From: Rhynchopus sp. YZ270_cl-10
Taxonomy: Eukaryota; Euglenozoa; Diplonemea; Diplonemida; Diplonemidae
Length of the DNA: 64,000 nt
Direction: 5' to 3'
Assembly: GCA_964035575.1 (NCBI GenBank)
Contig: OZ037918.1
Coordinates: forward strand, 248,001 to 312,000
Part shown: positions 10,237 through 21,300 of the stretch, in pieces
Layout of the letters: every line of letters starts with the position of its first letter
Numbering within the stretch: position 1 is the stretch's first letter
Translations under genes and position numbers: made by a program
Notes under the pieces: model-generated
The model's database searches: none
What the model was told of the DNA's origin: nothing
Seen by the model: the letters and a program-made list of their open reading frames with translations, nothing else

Positions 10237-11116
10237 CATACTTGGACCGCCCGAAATATATTTCGGGCGAATTCGGGCGGATTTTTCGGGCGCAGATCCC
10301 GAGCGCCCGAAATGTGCCCGAAATATATTTCGGGCGTTTTAAAGGGAATTTATACGTAATTCGGGCGAATTCGGGCGCATTTCGGGCGAATTTGGGCACA
10401 TTTCGGGCGAATTCGGGCGCACAACCAGTATCTTATGTGTGCTGGGAAGCATGCCACCAGTGTAAAAATTTAACGCTTTATTTGAAAGATTGGCACAAAA
10501 TTTGTTCAAAGAAAAAAAAATTGAGCAAAAATTCCTAGTAGAACCCAACTTATATGAGTGCAGCTCTGTTAGCAGCCACGTATAAAACCTATTTCCCTAA
10601 CAATTTACACTAAAATACTACTAAAAACGTAAAAAGGCGATTTTTCACGTTTTTGGGCATCTCCTGAGCAACTACAGGCCCGAAACACCCCGAGAATGGG
10701 TCAGAACCACCCTGTGACCCGAAAATTCACAAAAATTCACCCTGAAATACGAAAAAATAGTGAAAACCCGGTTGATAGTGTGTTTTGGGGAGGAATAAGC
10801 AAATGATAGTCAGAAAACCCGTAATTTGGTGGTGATTCTCACGGGCCTCCAAAGTGCACTCAGGTGTACAAAAGTTTTCGATTCTTGCTTATTTTGACAG
10901 ATTTGACATCAAATATTTCCAAATATAAAAAGTTTTTTGCAAAAATGAGTAGAACCCTACCTAGTCGGTTTTCACTACGTCGCCCGAAATCTGCATTTCG
11001 GGCGATTTCGGGCGTTTTCGGGCGACTTCGGGCGCACAAAATCGCCCGAAATCCGCCCCTAATTCGCCCGAAATCGCCCGAAATGCCCGAAATATATTTC
11101 GGGCGGTCCAAGTATG
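10237..11116. mobile_element. Foldback/TIR element inserted in a family B repeat
   Basis: The two ends are about 32-base inverted repeats: CATACTTGGACCGCCCGAAA at the left and its reverse complement ending 11116. Both contain a CCCGAAATATATTTCGGG palindrome. Inside each end are degenerate runs of a TTCGGGCGAA unit, and the middle (about 10440-10970) is unique sequence without a credible gene. The flanks carry TAAGAT on both sides, a likely 6-base target duplication. Removing the element rebuilds a family B repeat reading GTTTATAAGATGAACCGAAG. It is a non-autonomous DNA element; no transposase frame is visible. Confidence 0.8.
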
Positions 11117-11246
11117 TAAGATGAACCGAAGCCTTTTTTCAATAATCTGTTGATTTTTTGTGTATTCGCCGTTCAAATAAATCGTCTGGCAAAAGGGGAG
11201 GTATAGGCACTCACCTGCATCATTTTCCCTCATTTTTTTTTGTTGT

Positions 11247-11333
11247 TGTGTCGACAATCGCCTAAGAACTCACTTCGGGCTAATAGGGTCTGTCCACTCA
11301 ATGATAACCCCGAAGCCTTTTGTACTACGGAAG
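11247..11333 (+). repeat. Family E repeat (GTCGACAATC) copy
   Basis: Begins TTGTTGTGTCGACAATCGCC, continues through GGGTCTGT..CTCAATG, and ends CCGAAGCC..TGTACTAC. Its flanks match the copies at 37136-37218, 41325-41404 and 60092-60160; its central pairing region is the weakest of these. Confidence 0.75.
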
Positions 11334-11686
11334 GTAGACGTCATTCGCCCTGAACCCTTGAGAGCAATTTTTTTTTTCTTTTTTGCTTCCCCCAAAAAGA
11401 AGGAATGAAAATGATGAATGTGCCTCACGTGAACGCACATTTAGAGCAATGGGCTACTCTGCTTTGCTGAAGCACGTAGAACACCTGACCTAGTGTGCAC
11501 TAATGTGTCAGATGGCGTTGCTTGGGACCACTGACTGGGTGTGCATATAAGACACACAGACGGTTCACCAATGCAACCATCAGTGGAAAGGGAACACATT
11601 CGGTACGTAATAAAAATGGCACAATTTTTTTATCTATCATCGCAAAACAGAGGGAACAGGTTCGGCGACAAAAAACAATTAGATGC

Positions 11687-11740
11687 ATATACTTTCAGTT
11701 CACAGAAATTAAAAGTATTTGAGAGGGTCAACACATGCAC
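11687..11740 (+). repeat. Family G repeat (ATATACTTTC hairpin) copy
   Basis: ATACTTTCAG pairs with a downstream AAAGTAT-type arm. A close relative lies in the kinase intron at 43768-43822, and both end GAGAGGG(T/C)CAAC(A/G)C. Looser relatives with the same ATATAC lead but different hairpin stems are at 32658-32690, 37651-37684 and 51051-51085. Confidence 0.7.
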
Positions 11741-11820
11741 AAAAAACAAGAAAAATTCGAACAAATCCAACATACTTCCTTCAGCTGCCTCGCTTGGTGG
11801 CATTGAAGAAAAAAAAAAAA

Positions 11821-11905
11821 CTGTAGTTGTTGCAGGCACCTCCGACTGACCCACCGTACCGATGCCAGCCATCCGGATGAAAGCACAAAGTACCCTGCGG
11901 CCTAC
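11821..11905 (+). repeat. Family F repeat (GCAGGCACCTCCGACTGACC) copy
   Basis: Shares GCAGGCACCTCCGACTGACC and CCGGATGAAA with 18499-18585 (in the last intron of the NERD1-like gene) and 40088-40148. All three lie on the plus strand. Confidence 0.8.
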
Positions 11906-12513
11906 AACAGTAGATAGGAAAAAAAATGCGAATTCTCATTTCCCTCTCGGGATAACAAACAAAATGAATTTGTGTCCTCTGCTGATGAGAACGGAAGGGC
12001 AGAGGTACAACACCATTTCCAAAAAAAAATAGTGTTTCGGCAAGATGACAGACCTCTCACCCTTTTTGACAAAAAAAATAGTATAAAACGGAACGAAAGG
12101 TGGAACGCAATACTTCAGTTCTAACAACAAAATACCTTGAAATACCTGGTAGGGTATACTAAAAAGGTTGGTAAGATAGAGAAAAAATCGCCCCAAGCCA
12201 CAACCGGCACTTAGCCACTAGTTTTTTTTTTCTCTTTTTTGGTGCTCGTTTTGACCCCTCCCTTTCCCTCCCCTCCCCATTCGTTATTCCAACGCGGGGA
12301 TATAAAAAGGCGCACCACAACCACTTTCCCACTCCTAACAAATTTGTCTCTGGGTTGCTAAGCTAGTCTATAAAATGATTTTTTTGAAAAAAATGTTTTT
12401 TTTGAAAAAAATGGTGGAATAGTGCAGTTGCCACAAGCTCCACTTCCCCACTGTGTTTTTTTTTGGGAATTTTGAACCTAAAATTGCCCTTTTTTAACTT
12501 TACTCAAACCTTT

Positions 12514-14973
12514 TTATGGCGAGCTCCAGAATGCATATTGGGTGTGCAGGCCTACACCTTGGGTCTCTAGGTCGTTGCTGACGAAAGGCTGTGAGAACGA
12601 CGGTTTTGTGGAAGCCCCGCTACGTATGGTACCGCCACTACCTCCACCACCCCCTTGCACCGAACGCGACGAGCCCCCCACAGAACGCACCGAGGCGAAC
12701 CCTCTCCCTGCCGGCTGGGTCGGAGGCCACGAAGGGGTTCCGGCACCTCCACTTCCTCCTCCTCCACCTACACCCCCCGCATCCCCTACTGCACTCCCGA
12801 ACCTCGCAGACTGTGTCTGCCGCACGCTTTTTGGTCGATGCTGTGTCACGCTTGGATGTGGAGGTCCTGCCAACCCCTCCTCCGACGTTACTGTAGAGGA
12901 GCTTGTGTCTGACTGTACAACATTCTCCTCTTCTTTATCCGCAATGGTAACCACTACGGAACGGTCATACTCCCAGGTCTTTTGCGGTGTAGCGAGCACC
13001 CACCCCGCCATTTCGTGGGGCAACGTTGTCGTCCCCGCGCCCGTATGCTTCTTCATCCCCGCCACCTGAGGAGATGCCTTCCCCGGAACCGCTACAAGCC
13101 TCTTCACACCCCCCTTCCCTTTAACCTTATAAGTCTTCTTCGAAAACGTCCACCGTCCTTCCTCAGAATGGAGTTCGAAGATTAGACTCTGTTTTTGATC
13201 TTTTTTGGAAGGGATTTCTCGTCTCCAGACGGGGAGACCGTCGATATCGTTTCCTGCAGAAATTTTGTAGATCCCTTCGATCTTCGGACGTTTATGAGCA
13301 TCAAGGTGGAAAGCCTGGGGATATGCGGTCAGCTGTGTAGGCGAGGTCGCGCCAAAGAGAGGTGAGGTGGATGGAAGACGCGCCGACGGGGTATACTGTG
13401 GGTTCTGTTTCGTTTTATGCGATGTAAAGACAGATGCACTTCGAACGGTCGGGCTGGTACTCTCTACCGGTATGTGTTCTAGAGTCACCAACACCATACT
13501 ACCTAAGCCTTCTTCTGTTTGTTCTTCAATATTCACTACACGATATGCAACCAAAGCCGGCACAATAACCTCCAATTCTTCAGGAAAATCGCTGAATGCT
13601 TGCATCTCAAACCCACATTGGGTGACAATCTTAAAAACTAATACCCGTTGGATTTCGGCGCTGGGGTCGGTTATACAGCTTTCCGCCATTTCCTCACGTT
13701 GCGTCGCAGAAAACGGCGTCGTAAACGCAACATACTTATTAATACTGGAAGCCCAAAAATCAATCACCATTGAAGGAGGGTCAGGCGAAGAGGTATAACA
13801 GATTACCGGAGCGCCATTACCCCCAGAACCTCCTCCAGAAAATTCTGAGCGGGAAGACACTGCAAGGTGTTGAAGAAGCCGCGCGGATTGACCCCATTTT
13901 GAATCGGTCAGAGAAATGCCTGCGTTTCCTACTTCATCTAAGGCTGTTATGTCGAATAATTCATCCAACTGCCTTCCATCCATTCCGTAGAGTGTCGCTA
14001 ATAAAACGTCAACGTCTGATAAAGAACCTCCACCTCCGTCACGATATTTCACCATAAAAACTTCAGACGCACTGCGCAATGCGTCATCTGGGGTTGTATT
14101 TGCGGCAAACGCACAATTCGCAGAAAGCTCAGAATACACCGCATCCTGACTCCCTTCTGATACAATAAACAGAGCTCTATGAGAAGCAGTCTTTGCAATC
14201 ACCGCTGCCGCAGTTTCGCCTACCAAAGGGTTGGTGGGAAGAAGAAATCGCCCTGCCCTGGCACGTTGTCTTCGAACCGACATAGAAGTTTCAAAAGGCA
14301 ACAACGCTCCGGTATGAAATGCAGAGGTGCTATGGCTTTGTTTACGAAGTAAAGGAGATCTGGCAGAATTTGTGGTATGGGTGGGGCTTCCATGAGATTG
14401 GCGGTGGTTCCCTTTTTCGTCGACCCCTAGACCTGCAGATCCTAAGGTAAGCATTGGTGCCTTTGGGTTTTTCGTGTTGTTGTTGGTATTATTGGATTCT
14501 TTTTCTTTGGTTTTATTGGTTTTTTCTTCAGATTTGTCATCATTTTCGGACTCAGAAACCTCAACGTCAGTATACGTAGTGAAATACATCGGAAACGAAT
14601 CGACGTCATGAAATTTCGTGATATCTTTAATGGTGTATACCGGAACGTCTCCGATTCTGGTGATATATTGTCCTCGGTGTTTTGCTAAACCCGATCGTTC
14701 TGCTAAAGAGCCTGGTGCCACCTTGCCAGCTACCACGCATGGTTCTCCATCTGGGGCGGTTTTTTGAATGAGTGAGAGGCCAAGCTTTTCTCCAGGTTCG
14801 TCTCGTGTGATAACCACCTCGACTTCCTCCTCTTCTTCTTCTTCCCCCGCGCCTTTGTCATCAGGGGCACCGTCAGCAGGGGTAGCACCTTTCTTCCCTT
14901 TCTCCTCCTTAGCGTTCCCCTCTTTCTGTTCTTCCTCTTCCTCTGTGGGCTTCTTCCCGCAGCAGTTTCCCAT
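12514..14973 (-). CDS. Acylated PDZ protein with ADP-ribosyltransferase-like region
   Basis: An intronless frame of 819 residues. The N-terminus MGNCCGKK fits N-myristoylation at Gly2 and palmitoylation at Cys4/Cys5, so it is probably tethered to a membrane, perhaps that of the flagellum. After a Glu/Lys-rich spacer, residues of about 51-138 form a PDZ-like domain (EKLGLSL ligand loop; VAPGSLAERSGL; ITRIGDVPVY). After a Ser/Asn-rich linker, residues of about 250-530 look like an arginine-type mono-ADP-ribosyltransferase fold: KYVAFTTPFSATQ resembles the STS strand and FSDFPEELEVIVPALVAYRV resembles the ExE strand and end, but I cannot find the usual catalytic Arg, so activity is doubtful. Residues of about 570-700 (IYKISAGNDIDGLPVWRR to GWVLATPQKTWEY) look like a small Trp-rich beta domain. 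The tail is Gly/Ser-rich. Coding is strong; the transferase call is tentative. Confidence 0.8.
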   Translation of the reverse strand: MGNCCGKKPTEEEEEQKEGNAKEEKGKKGATPADGAPDDKGAGEEEEEEEVEVVITRDEPGEKLGLSLIQKTAPDGEPCVVAGKVAPGSLAERSGLAKHRGQYITRIGDVPVYTIKDITKFHDVDSFPMYFTTYTDVEVSESENDDKSEEKTNKTKEKESNNTNNNTKNPKAPMLTLGSAGLGVDEKGNHRQSHGSPTHTTNSARSPLLRKQSHSTSAFHTGALLPFETSMSVRRQRARAGRFLLPTNPLVGETAAAVIAKTASHRALFIVSEGSQDAVYSELSANCAFAANTTPDDALRSASEVFMVKYRDGGGGSLSDVDVLLATLYGMDGRQLDELFDITALDEVGNAGISLTDSKWGQSARLLQHLAVSSRSEFSGGGSGGNGAPVICYTSSPDPPSMVIDFWASSINKYVAFTTPFSATQREEMAESCITDPSAEIQRVLVFKIVTQCGFEMQAFSDFPEELEVIVPALVAYRVVNIEEQTEEGLGSMVLVTLEHIPVESTSPTVRSASVFTSHKTKQNPQYTPSARLPSTSPLFGATSPTQLTAYPQAFHLDAHKRPKIEGIYKISAGNDIDGLPVWRREIPSKKDQKQSLIFELHSEEGRWTFSKKTYKVKGKGGVKRLVAVPGKASPQVAGMKKHTGAGTTTLPHEMAGWVLATPQKTWEYDRSVVVTIADKEEENVVQSDTSSSTVTSEEGLAGPPHPSVTQHRPKSVRQTQSARFGSAVGDAGGVGGGGGSGGAGTPSWPPTQPAGRGFASVRSVGGSSRSVQGGGGGSGGTIRSGASTKPSFSQPFVSNDLETQGVGLHTQYAFWSSP

Positions 14974-16459
14974 CTTTTTTTTTTTTTTTTTTTTGGAGAA
15001 AAAAAGACAAAAATGAGGAGAAAGTTAGCGAGGTTCGAGAGAAGGGGGAAGAAAAAAAAGTTGAAAAAATACAAAGCCCTCTCGTGAGCAGTGTACCTAA
15101 AAAAAGAAGAGAAAAAAAAAAGATGTTTTGTGAAGATGAGCTTTTAGAATGAACCCGGCTTTACTAATACGCAAAAAGCGATTTGTTTTGTATTTGTTTA
15201 CACAATGAAGATCATTTGAGAGGGGGTGGTGGTGGTGGGGGAGGTCTAAATTGTTGGTTTTCTATGTTTTGTGTGTAGTACAAAAAAAAGGGGGGTGAGG
15301 AGGGGGGTGTGGGTTGCCTATTGAGGAGGGTAGAGTGGGGGTTGTGTTGTGGTGGGGGTATTTGAAAAATGTGGTTTTGTTTGTTTTGAAAGTGATTTTG
15401 GGCCATCTATGAAACGGGGAGAGATTTTTTTTTCACTAGCTCTCAGTTAGGCTGTCAAGCTCTCACGGCATGTTGCTTTGTCTCACGGAGATGGCCCAAC
15501 TTTGTGCTCTGTTTATCTTTGATTGGTAGTGTTGTAGACGGGAAGTCAGAGGAAGGCTCGTATCGTTTCATACAAAGACAGCACACCGGAACTATGGGAG
15601 ATGGGGGAACTGCTTGAGTGATAAATTCAAAAAAAAAATCCTATTTTTTTTCGATAAAAACACAACACTATCGTTGTTGTTATTTTTTTTTGTTTTTTGT
15701 TTTTGTCAACTCTCCTTTTTTTTGTTGCTGTCAATTTTTTTGTTTATTGTCTTTGCAGGACAACAACAACAACAAATATAAAAACGAGATATAACCCCAC
15801 AAAGCCCTCCCCCATTTTTTTCTTTTGACCAAAAAAAAAAGAAAAAATGGAAAAGAAAAAAGAGGGTAACTCCCCCGTTTTTTATGCCAATTTTTTAGCG
15901 ACATAGTATAGTATACTGGCCATCCTCCCTCCCAATCATCCTCCCCATATTTTTTGTTTGATTCTCTTTTTTTTTATCTCGCAGAACGACAGATAAAAAA
16001 AAAAAATCACAACACAGATTGCTGACAAAAAAAAAACTGAGCAATCTCTCCTCCCTTTTTGCTGTTGCTATTGTTGTGCATAATTCCTATCATTTTTTTG
16101 AGCCTTTACTTTTGAAGAAGTAAAAGAAAGGGAGCGCAACTCTGGGATAAAATTCAGTAACAGTGCCCATCCCCTCTTGCCACCTTAGTGTGCAGAGAAC
16201 AAACAAAAAGGACACTCTTCCTGTTCCTGCCCAGCACATTTAAAACCCATCCCCTTCTCTTTTCCAGCCACACGACACTATCTCTCTCTCCCCCTTCCCC
16301 CCTCCCCTCTTCCTCCCTATTTAAAAAAAACCTTCTTTTTGATTTTTTTACTCAATTCTAAGCGCTGCTAAACTCAGCACGATACGATGTTTTTTTTGAC
16401 AATTTTTTTCCTTTTCCTCCACCCCTCCTCCTCCTCATCCCCCCCCTTTTTTGGTAAAA
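14974..16459. other. Spacer, no gene seen
   Basis: AT-rich spacer with poly-T/poly-A runs. A truncated family A copy (first 38 bases, then an A run) lies at 15060-15097. A GGTGGTGGTGG-rich patch follows near 15220-15360. No coding frame is credible. Confidence 0.5.
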
Positions 16460-17168
16460 TCATGCTGAGCGCACCTGCTCGGCAAGGGCATCCTTGGACA
16501 TTCCAGTGAGTGCTGGGTCGGTGATGTCCACTCCGTGCTGGCGGATGTACATGGCGTAGTACTTCTGGTCCTTCTCCTTTACCGGGTCCCAGGCGGTGGG
16601 GTACCCGTTGTAGTAAGCAAGGCGTCTGTTGTCGCCTCCGTTGTTGTGGTACTTCACGCACACAAGGGTGATGAAGGTCAAACTAGCGAGGGTCACTCCG
16701 GGCAAGTTGCTCTCTCCTCTGTGGTTTGTTAAGGGTGAGAAAGAACGTAGAGTTGAAATACAAAGCCCTCTGACAGTGTACAGAAAAGTTTATAAGAAAG
16801 ATCCTCAGCCTCTCCTGATTAGTCACCTTTTGATCACATTCGAGATAAAAAAAAAGAGAGTTAAAAAGTACAATAAGTGATAAGATGGTCTTCATGGCCT
16901 AAATTTATAGCCTCGAAACAAAGTGTTTGTGATGGTGAGTGAAGCTGAAGGTGCAAAAAACGCCTCTACAGACGCAGCCCACCAGAATTCCTCGGACTAT
17001 CCAACTGCGGAGTTCGGGCGTTTCATTGATATTTTGCACCATAGGTGGTACACAAAGTATCAGTAACCTCAGAACATATACGAAAGAAACGGCACTAGAT
17101 ACATACCTTGCCCAGTACTGCGCCATGAAGAATGGCAGACGAAGCGTCTTCCATGCGGTGTAGACCAT
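16460..17168 (-). CDS. Small one-pass membrane protein, two exons
   Basis: Exon 1 is 17168-17107 (MVYTAWKTLRLPFFMAQYWA plus two bases), and exon 2 is 16718-16460. The intron begins GTATGT and ends CCACAG, and the join keeps the frame, giving about 106 residues. A hydrophobic segment (LPGVTLASLTFITLVCVKY) spans about residues 25-43. It is followed by a soluble, Tyr-rich C-terminus (RRLAYYNGYPTAWDPVKEKD). No classical signal peptide is present. Size and layout resemble accessory subunits of mitochondrial inner-membrane complexes, but I cannot assign a family. The leader reads CCCCCACAG|CACA before ATG, a good acceptor-like site. The intron holds truncated copies of repeat families A, B and D. 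Confidence 0.75.
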
Positions 17169-17245
17169 TGTGCTGTGGGGGTTTTTCCTTTCCTGCAGGT
17201 GAAGTGAGGTAGGGGGGGGACGGTGGAGGTGCGCTGGTGATGTAT

Positions 17246-17590
17246 GTGACGTGACGTGACGTGACATGACATGACATGACATGACATGACATGACATGAC
17301 ATGACATGACATGACATGACATGACATGACATGACATGACATGACATGACATGACATGACATGACATGACATGACATGACATGACATGACATGACATGAC
17401 ATGACATGACATGACATGACATGACATGACATGACATGACATGACATGACATGACATGACATGACATGACATGACATGACATGACATGACATGACATGAC
17501 ATGACATGACATGACATGACATGACATGACATGACATGACATGACATGACATGACATGACATGACATGACATGACATGACATGACATGAC
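17246..17590. repeat. (ATGAC)n microsatellite, about 69 units
   Basis: 345 bases of an uninterrupted 5-base unit: four GTGAC units then about 65 perfect ATGAC units. It starts 78 bases upstream of the ATG of the small membrane protein, so it lies in that gene's leader or promoter spacer. Perfect arrays of this length are usually unstable in copy number. Confidence 0.97.
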
Positions 17591-18368
17591 ACACGTTAAA
17601 TGACAACAAGCCTTCTGAAGGATTTATCACACAACATTATCATGACATTCCCTATACGATTGCAGCGTGGTGGTTCCCCCCCGAGAGGCGCGTTTTAAAG
17701 GAGACATTTTCTCTTTTGTTTTAGTTTGTTTTTTGTGGAAACCACTCAAATGAAAGCCTCTTAGGGGTGGTCTAACTTCCCCGAAGAAGCAAAAAAAAGG
17801 CATTTTTTTATTGTTTGTTTTTTTGTTGTTGTTGAGCGCAAACACCCCAGAGTCCAGGCACAAAAAAACAAAAACAAAAAAAGAGAAGCTGAAAGTGCAA
17901 AAACGCCTCACCATTCATCGGGCGGTATCGAACCCCAGAGAGCACTTCGTTGGTTTAAGTACTGTCCCCCCCCTTTTTTTTTCTGTGCGCTGACCCCGCT
18001 CGGCTGCCTCCCCCTCCCACCACCCCAAAGCCCATGGTTTCTCTGCTTTCGACTCTATCTCTGCTTCGTATCGAGAGCTTAGTACCCGTTTGTGTTATTG
18101 ACCCTCTTGTTCCTTCGTTTGTAAAAATACATAAAACGGGTTGTGAAAGAGGTACCATCCATAGCCGTAGTCTCTTCATTTATAAAAAAAAAAAAAAAAA
18201 ATTGAATTGAAGTACAAAGCCCTCTCGTGAACAGCGTACCTCAAAAAAAAGTCCCCCTGTATTACCCCCCCCTAACGGTTATCTAGAAAATCCAAAAAAA
18301 AAAACAAAAAAAAATTCCCCCAACCCAGCGATACCCCGTCTTCCCCCATTTTTTTTGCTTTGTTGTGC
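17591..18368. other. Spacer, no gene seen
   Basis: Contains a family D repeat near 17885-17945 and a truncated family A copy at 18205-18241 followed by an A run. No coding frame is supported. Confidence 0.5.
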
Positions 18369-21300
18369 TCAGTCAGTGCTTCTTGGGATGCGGCTGACGC
18401 GACCGCCCTTTACCTGTATTGAGGGGTTTTGTTTGTTTATCAGCGCTGGGCTTAACTGGTCTGAGGACAATATTAGGTTTTGGTCGCAAAATAAAAATTG
18501 AAGTTATTGATGCAGGCACCTCCGACTGACCCACATACGATACCAGCGCCCCGGATGAAACAACAAATACCCAGCCAACTACAGAAGAAGCATACCTTGG
18601 GTTGCCGGTGTGTGAGGAAGAGCAGGGCCAGAAGCGCGATGACACAGGTGATGGTGGCGGTGATCACTGTCGCCCCACGGCGCGACTTGCCGAGGTACCC
18701 GTAGAGCCCCTTTGTGGTGATGAAGAGCACGTCGTTCACGCCGTCGTTGTCCAGGTCCGCCACGATCGAAGGCGACACAGGTGGTGCCTCCAGCTCAAAC
18801 TCATACTGCGAGGGAAAAAAAGAAAGTGAAGTTGGTAGTGCAAACGCCTCTGGGACGCAGGCACTGACACTCCGCGGGTTATCGAACCCCGGAGTGATGC
18901 GCATGGGAGTGAAAGACGGTAAAGAAGAGTTGAAAGACTAAACAACAGGGGGAGACATTACCTCAAGATGGCCGTTTGCACTGTTCAGCACAATCACGTT
19001 TTTGTAGCCTACAGCAAGCACGTACTGCGAGGGGTACACGTTGTACAGGTTGCGAATGGTCACGACGTCCTGTTAGGAAAAGGGTGTCAGCCAATTGTTG
19101 CAAAGTAATTGGAGAAAGTGAAGAGGGTTTATTCTGCAAAAACTACAACGAACCCACTTCGAAAGAACAAAAGAAAGCAGGGGAGTGGGTGGCCTGTTGC
19201 GAAATGCCGTTTTCTTTCTTCAGTGAATGATTCACCCTGAACCTCCCCCCTCGCTTTTCGTCAACAACCAAACATCAACCAATACCTCCTGTGGATCCGA
19301 TTCTGTGCGTGCCAGCAGCGAGTAGGTCCTCAGGTGTGGGTGCGCACCTTCGATCTCACGCTCTTTCTCTCTGTTGTGGTAAAGAATGAAGGGGGAGAGT
19401 AGTCGGGGGGGTTGAAAGTTTTTGTGTGCTATTTTTGCTCTTTTTTTTTGTCTAAATGTACTATTTGCTTTGTTGCTTTTTGTGTTTTTAGATCCATGAC
19501 CAAAAGCGAGTCAGGGGGGATTGAAAGTTTGTTTTATTTTTGTTTTTGCTACTCTGTTTGTTTTTGTATTGTATTCCATGGTAGTACGTTGTGGGAGTAG
19601 TCAGGGGGAGAGGGAAGGGGGATATGCAATATACCTGTGTTTCGCGTCGAGCGCTGTCTCCTGGAAACCTTCGTGTTTACCACGCATCATCTTCATGAAC
19701 ATAGCACCCTGGTTCGCATGCTGCCCAAACGAAGCATCGGTGTCTGCATGCCAGCGCAGCTTCCCGGTCTTGCCGTTAATGCAGGTCACGAGACCTGAGC
19801 TGATGAAGAACAGAATGTCCGTACGGAACATCGTGATTTTGTCGATTTGGTGGATATGTCTGTTTTTGTTTTTTATGAAAATTTGGTTGCATTTAGAAAA
19901 AACCATCACATACCTGTGGATTGAGATCGGCGTCGCTGCGGACAGCATTTCATCGAAGTGGTCTCTACCACCGAAGCCAGGGATCTCATATGCACCGAGG
20001 TGGTTCACTGCGTTGCCACCTTCCTCCTCGTCGTTGCGGAGGATGCTGCGCAAGAACTCAAAGGAATGCAGCAGGCCACCTTCCATGCAGATGCTGTGGT
20101 TGTACAGCTTTGCACGCGAGACAGGCACACCGGACGTCACCACACCATCGCACAGCGCCTTCTGCGCAGCCCACTCGCGCGTCTTTGTGTCCAAGTTCTG
20201 CGTGTTCGAAATCGTCGTGTGCACTTCATCAATAATCGAGTCGTCGTTCACATCCTCATACAACACTCCAGTCTGAAACGGACCTACTTGGGTAATCGAT
20301 TTGCCTGGAAAAAAAATGGGGGATTTTTTAGAAGAATTGTTGGAGTGTGGTTGCCATCTGTGCAAGCTCCACTGTCACTAAAGTCACTTACCTTTTTTTT
20401 TGATGGGATTCTGTACACAAAAAAACACGGGTCAGGAAAGATCTTTTGTCTTTTTTCGAGAATCTCGGGAGAAAAAAAAAAAAAAATCAAGATTTTCAGG
20501 ATTTTTGTCTTTTTTTTTCAGGATCTCTCGAGATCTTTGAGATCTTTGAAAAATCCTGAAAAAAAAAGGAAAAAAACACGGGTCAGGAAAGATCTTTTGT
20601 CTTTTTTTGTCTTTTTTCGAGAATCTCGGGAGGAAAAAAAAAAAATCAAGATTTTCAGGATTTTTGTCTTTTTTTTTCAGGATCTCTCGAGATCTTTGAG
20701 ATCTTTGAAAAATCCTGAAAAAAAAAGGAAAAAAAAGGAAAAAAAGAGAAAAAAAGATGAAAAAGATCTTGAAAATCTTTTTTTTCTCAAAAAAAAGATA
20801 AAAAAGATTTTTGGGATTTTGAAAAATCTTTTTGGGAAAAAAAAAAAAAGATTTTGAAAATCTTTTTTTTTTTTTTTCAAAGATTTCTCAAGATCTCGAG
20901 ATTTTTCATGAAATTTCATGGATTTTTCCAGGATTTTTTCAGGATTTTCCCAGGATTTTCAAATCTTTTCTCTTTTTTTTTTTCTCCCAAAAATCTTTTT
21001 TTCACGGGTCGGGAAAGATCTTTTGTCTTTTTTTGTCTTTTTTCGAGAATCTCGGGAGAAAAAAAAAAAAAATCAAGATTTTCAGGATTTTTGTCTTTTT
21101 TTTTCAGGATCTCTCGAGATCTTTGAGATCTTTGAAAAATCCTGAAAAAAAAAGGAAAAAAAGAGAAAAAAAGATGAAAAAGATCTTGAAAATCTTTTTT
21201 TTCTCAAAAAAAAGATAAAAAAGATTTTTGGGATTTTGAAAAATCTTTTTGGGAAAAAAAAAAAAAAAGATTTTGAAAATCTTTTTTTTTTTTTTCAAAG

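Larger units (their letters stand above)
11117..12513. other. Spacer with several repeat-family copies
   Basis: No gene is supported. It holds copies of family E (11247-11333), family C (near 11410-11450), family G (11687-11740), family F (11821-11905) and a family H-like copy near 12404-12455. It lies between the acylated PDZ protein gene and the foldback element. Confidence 0.5.

Noticed and set aside
17069-17630. Long open frames reading MSCHVMSCHV in three frames
   Set aside because: They are translations of the (ATGAC)n microsatellite; a 5-base unit without stops is open in every frame on that strand.
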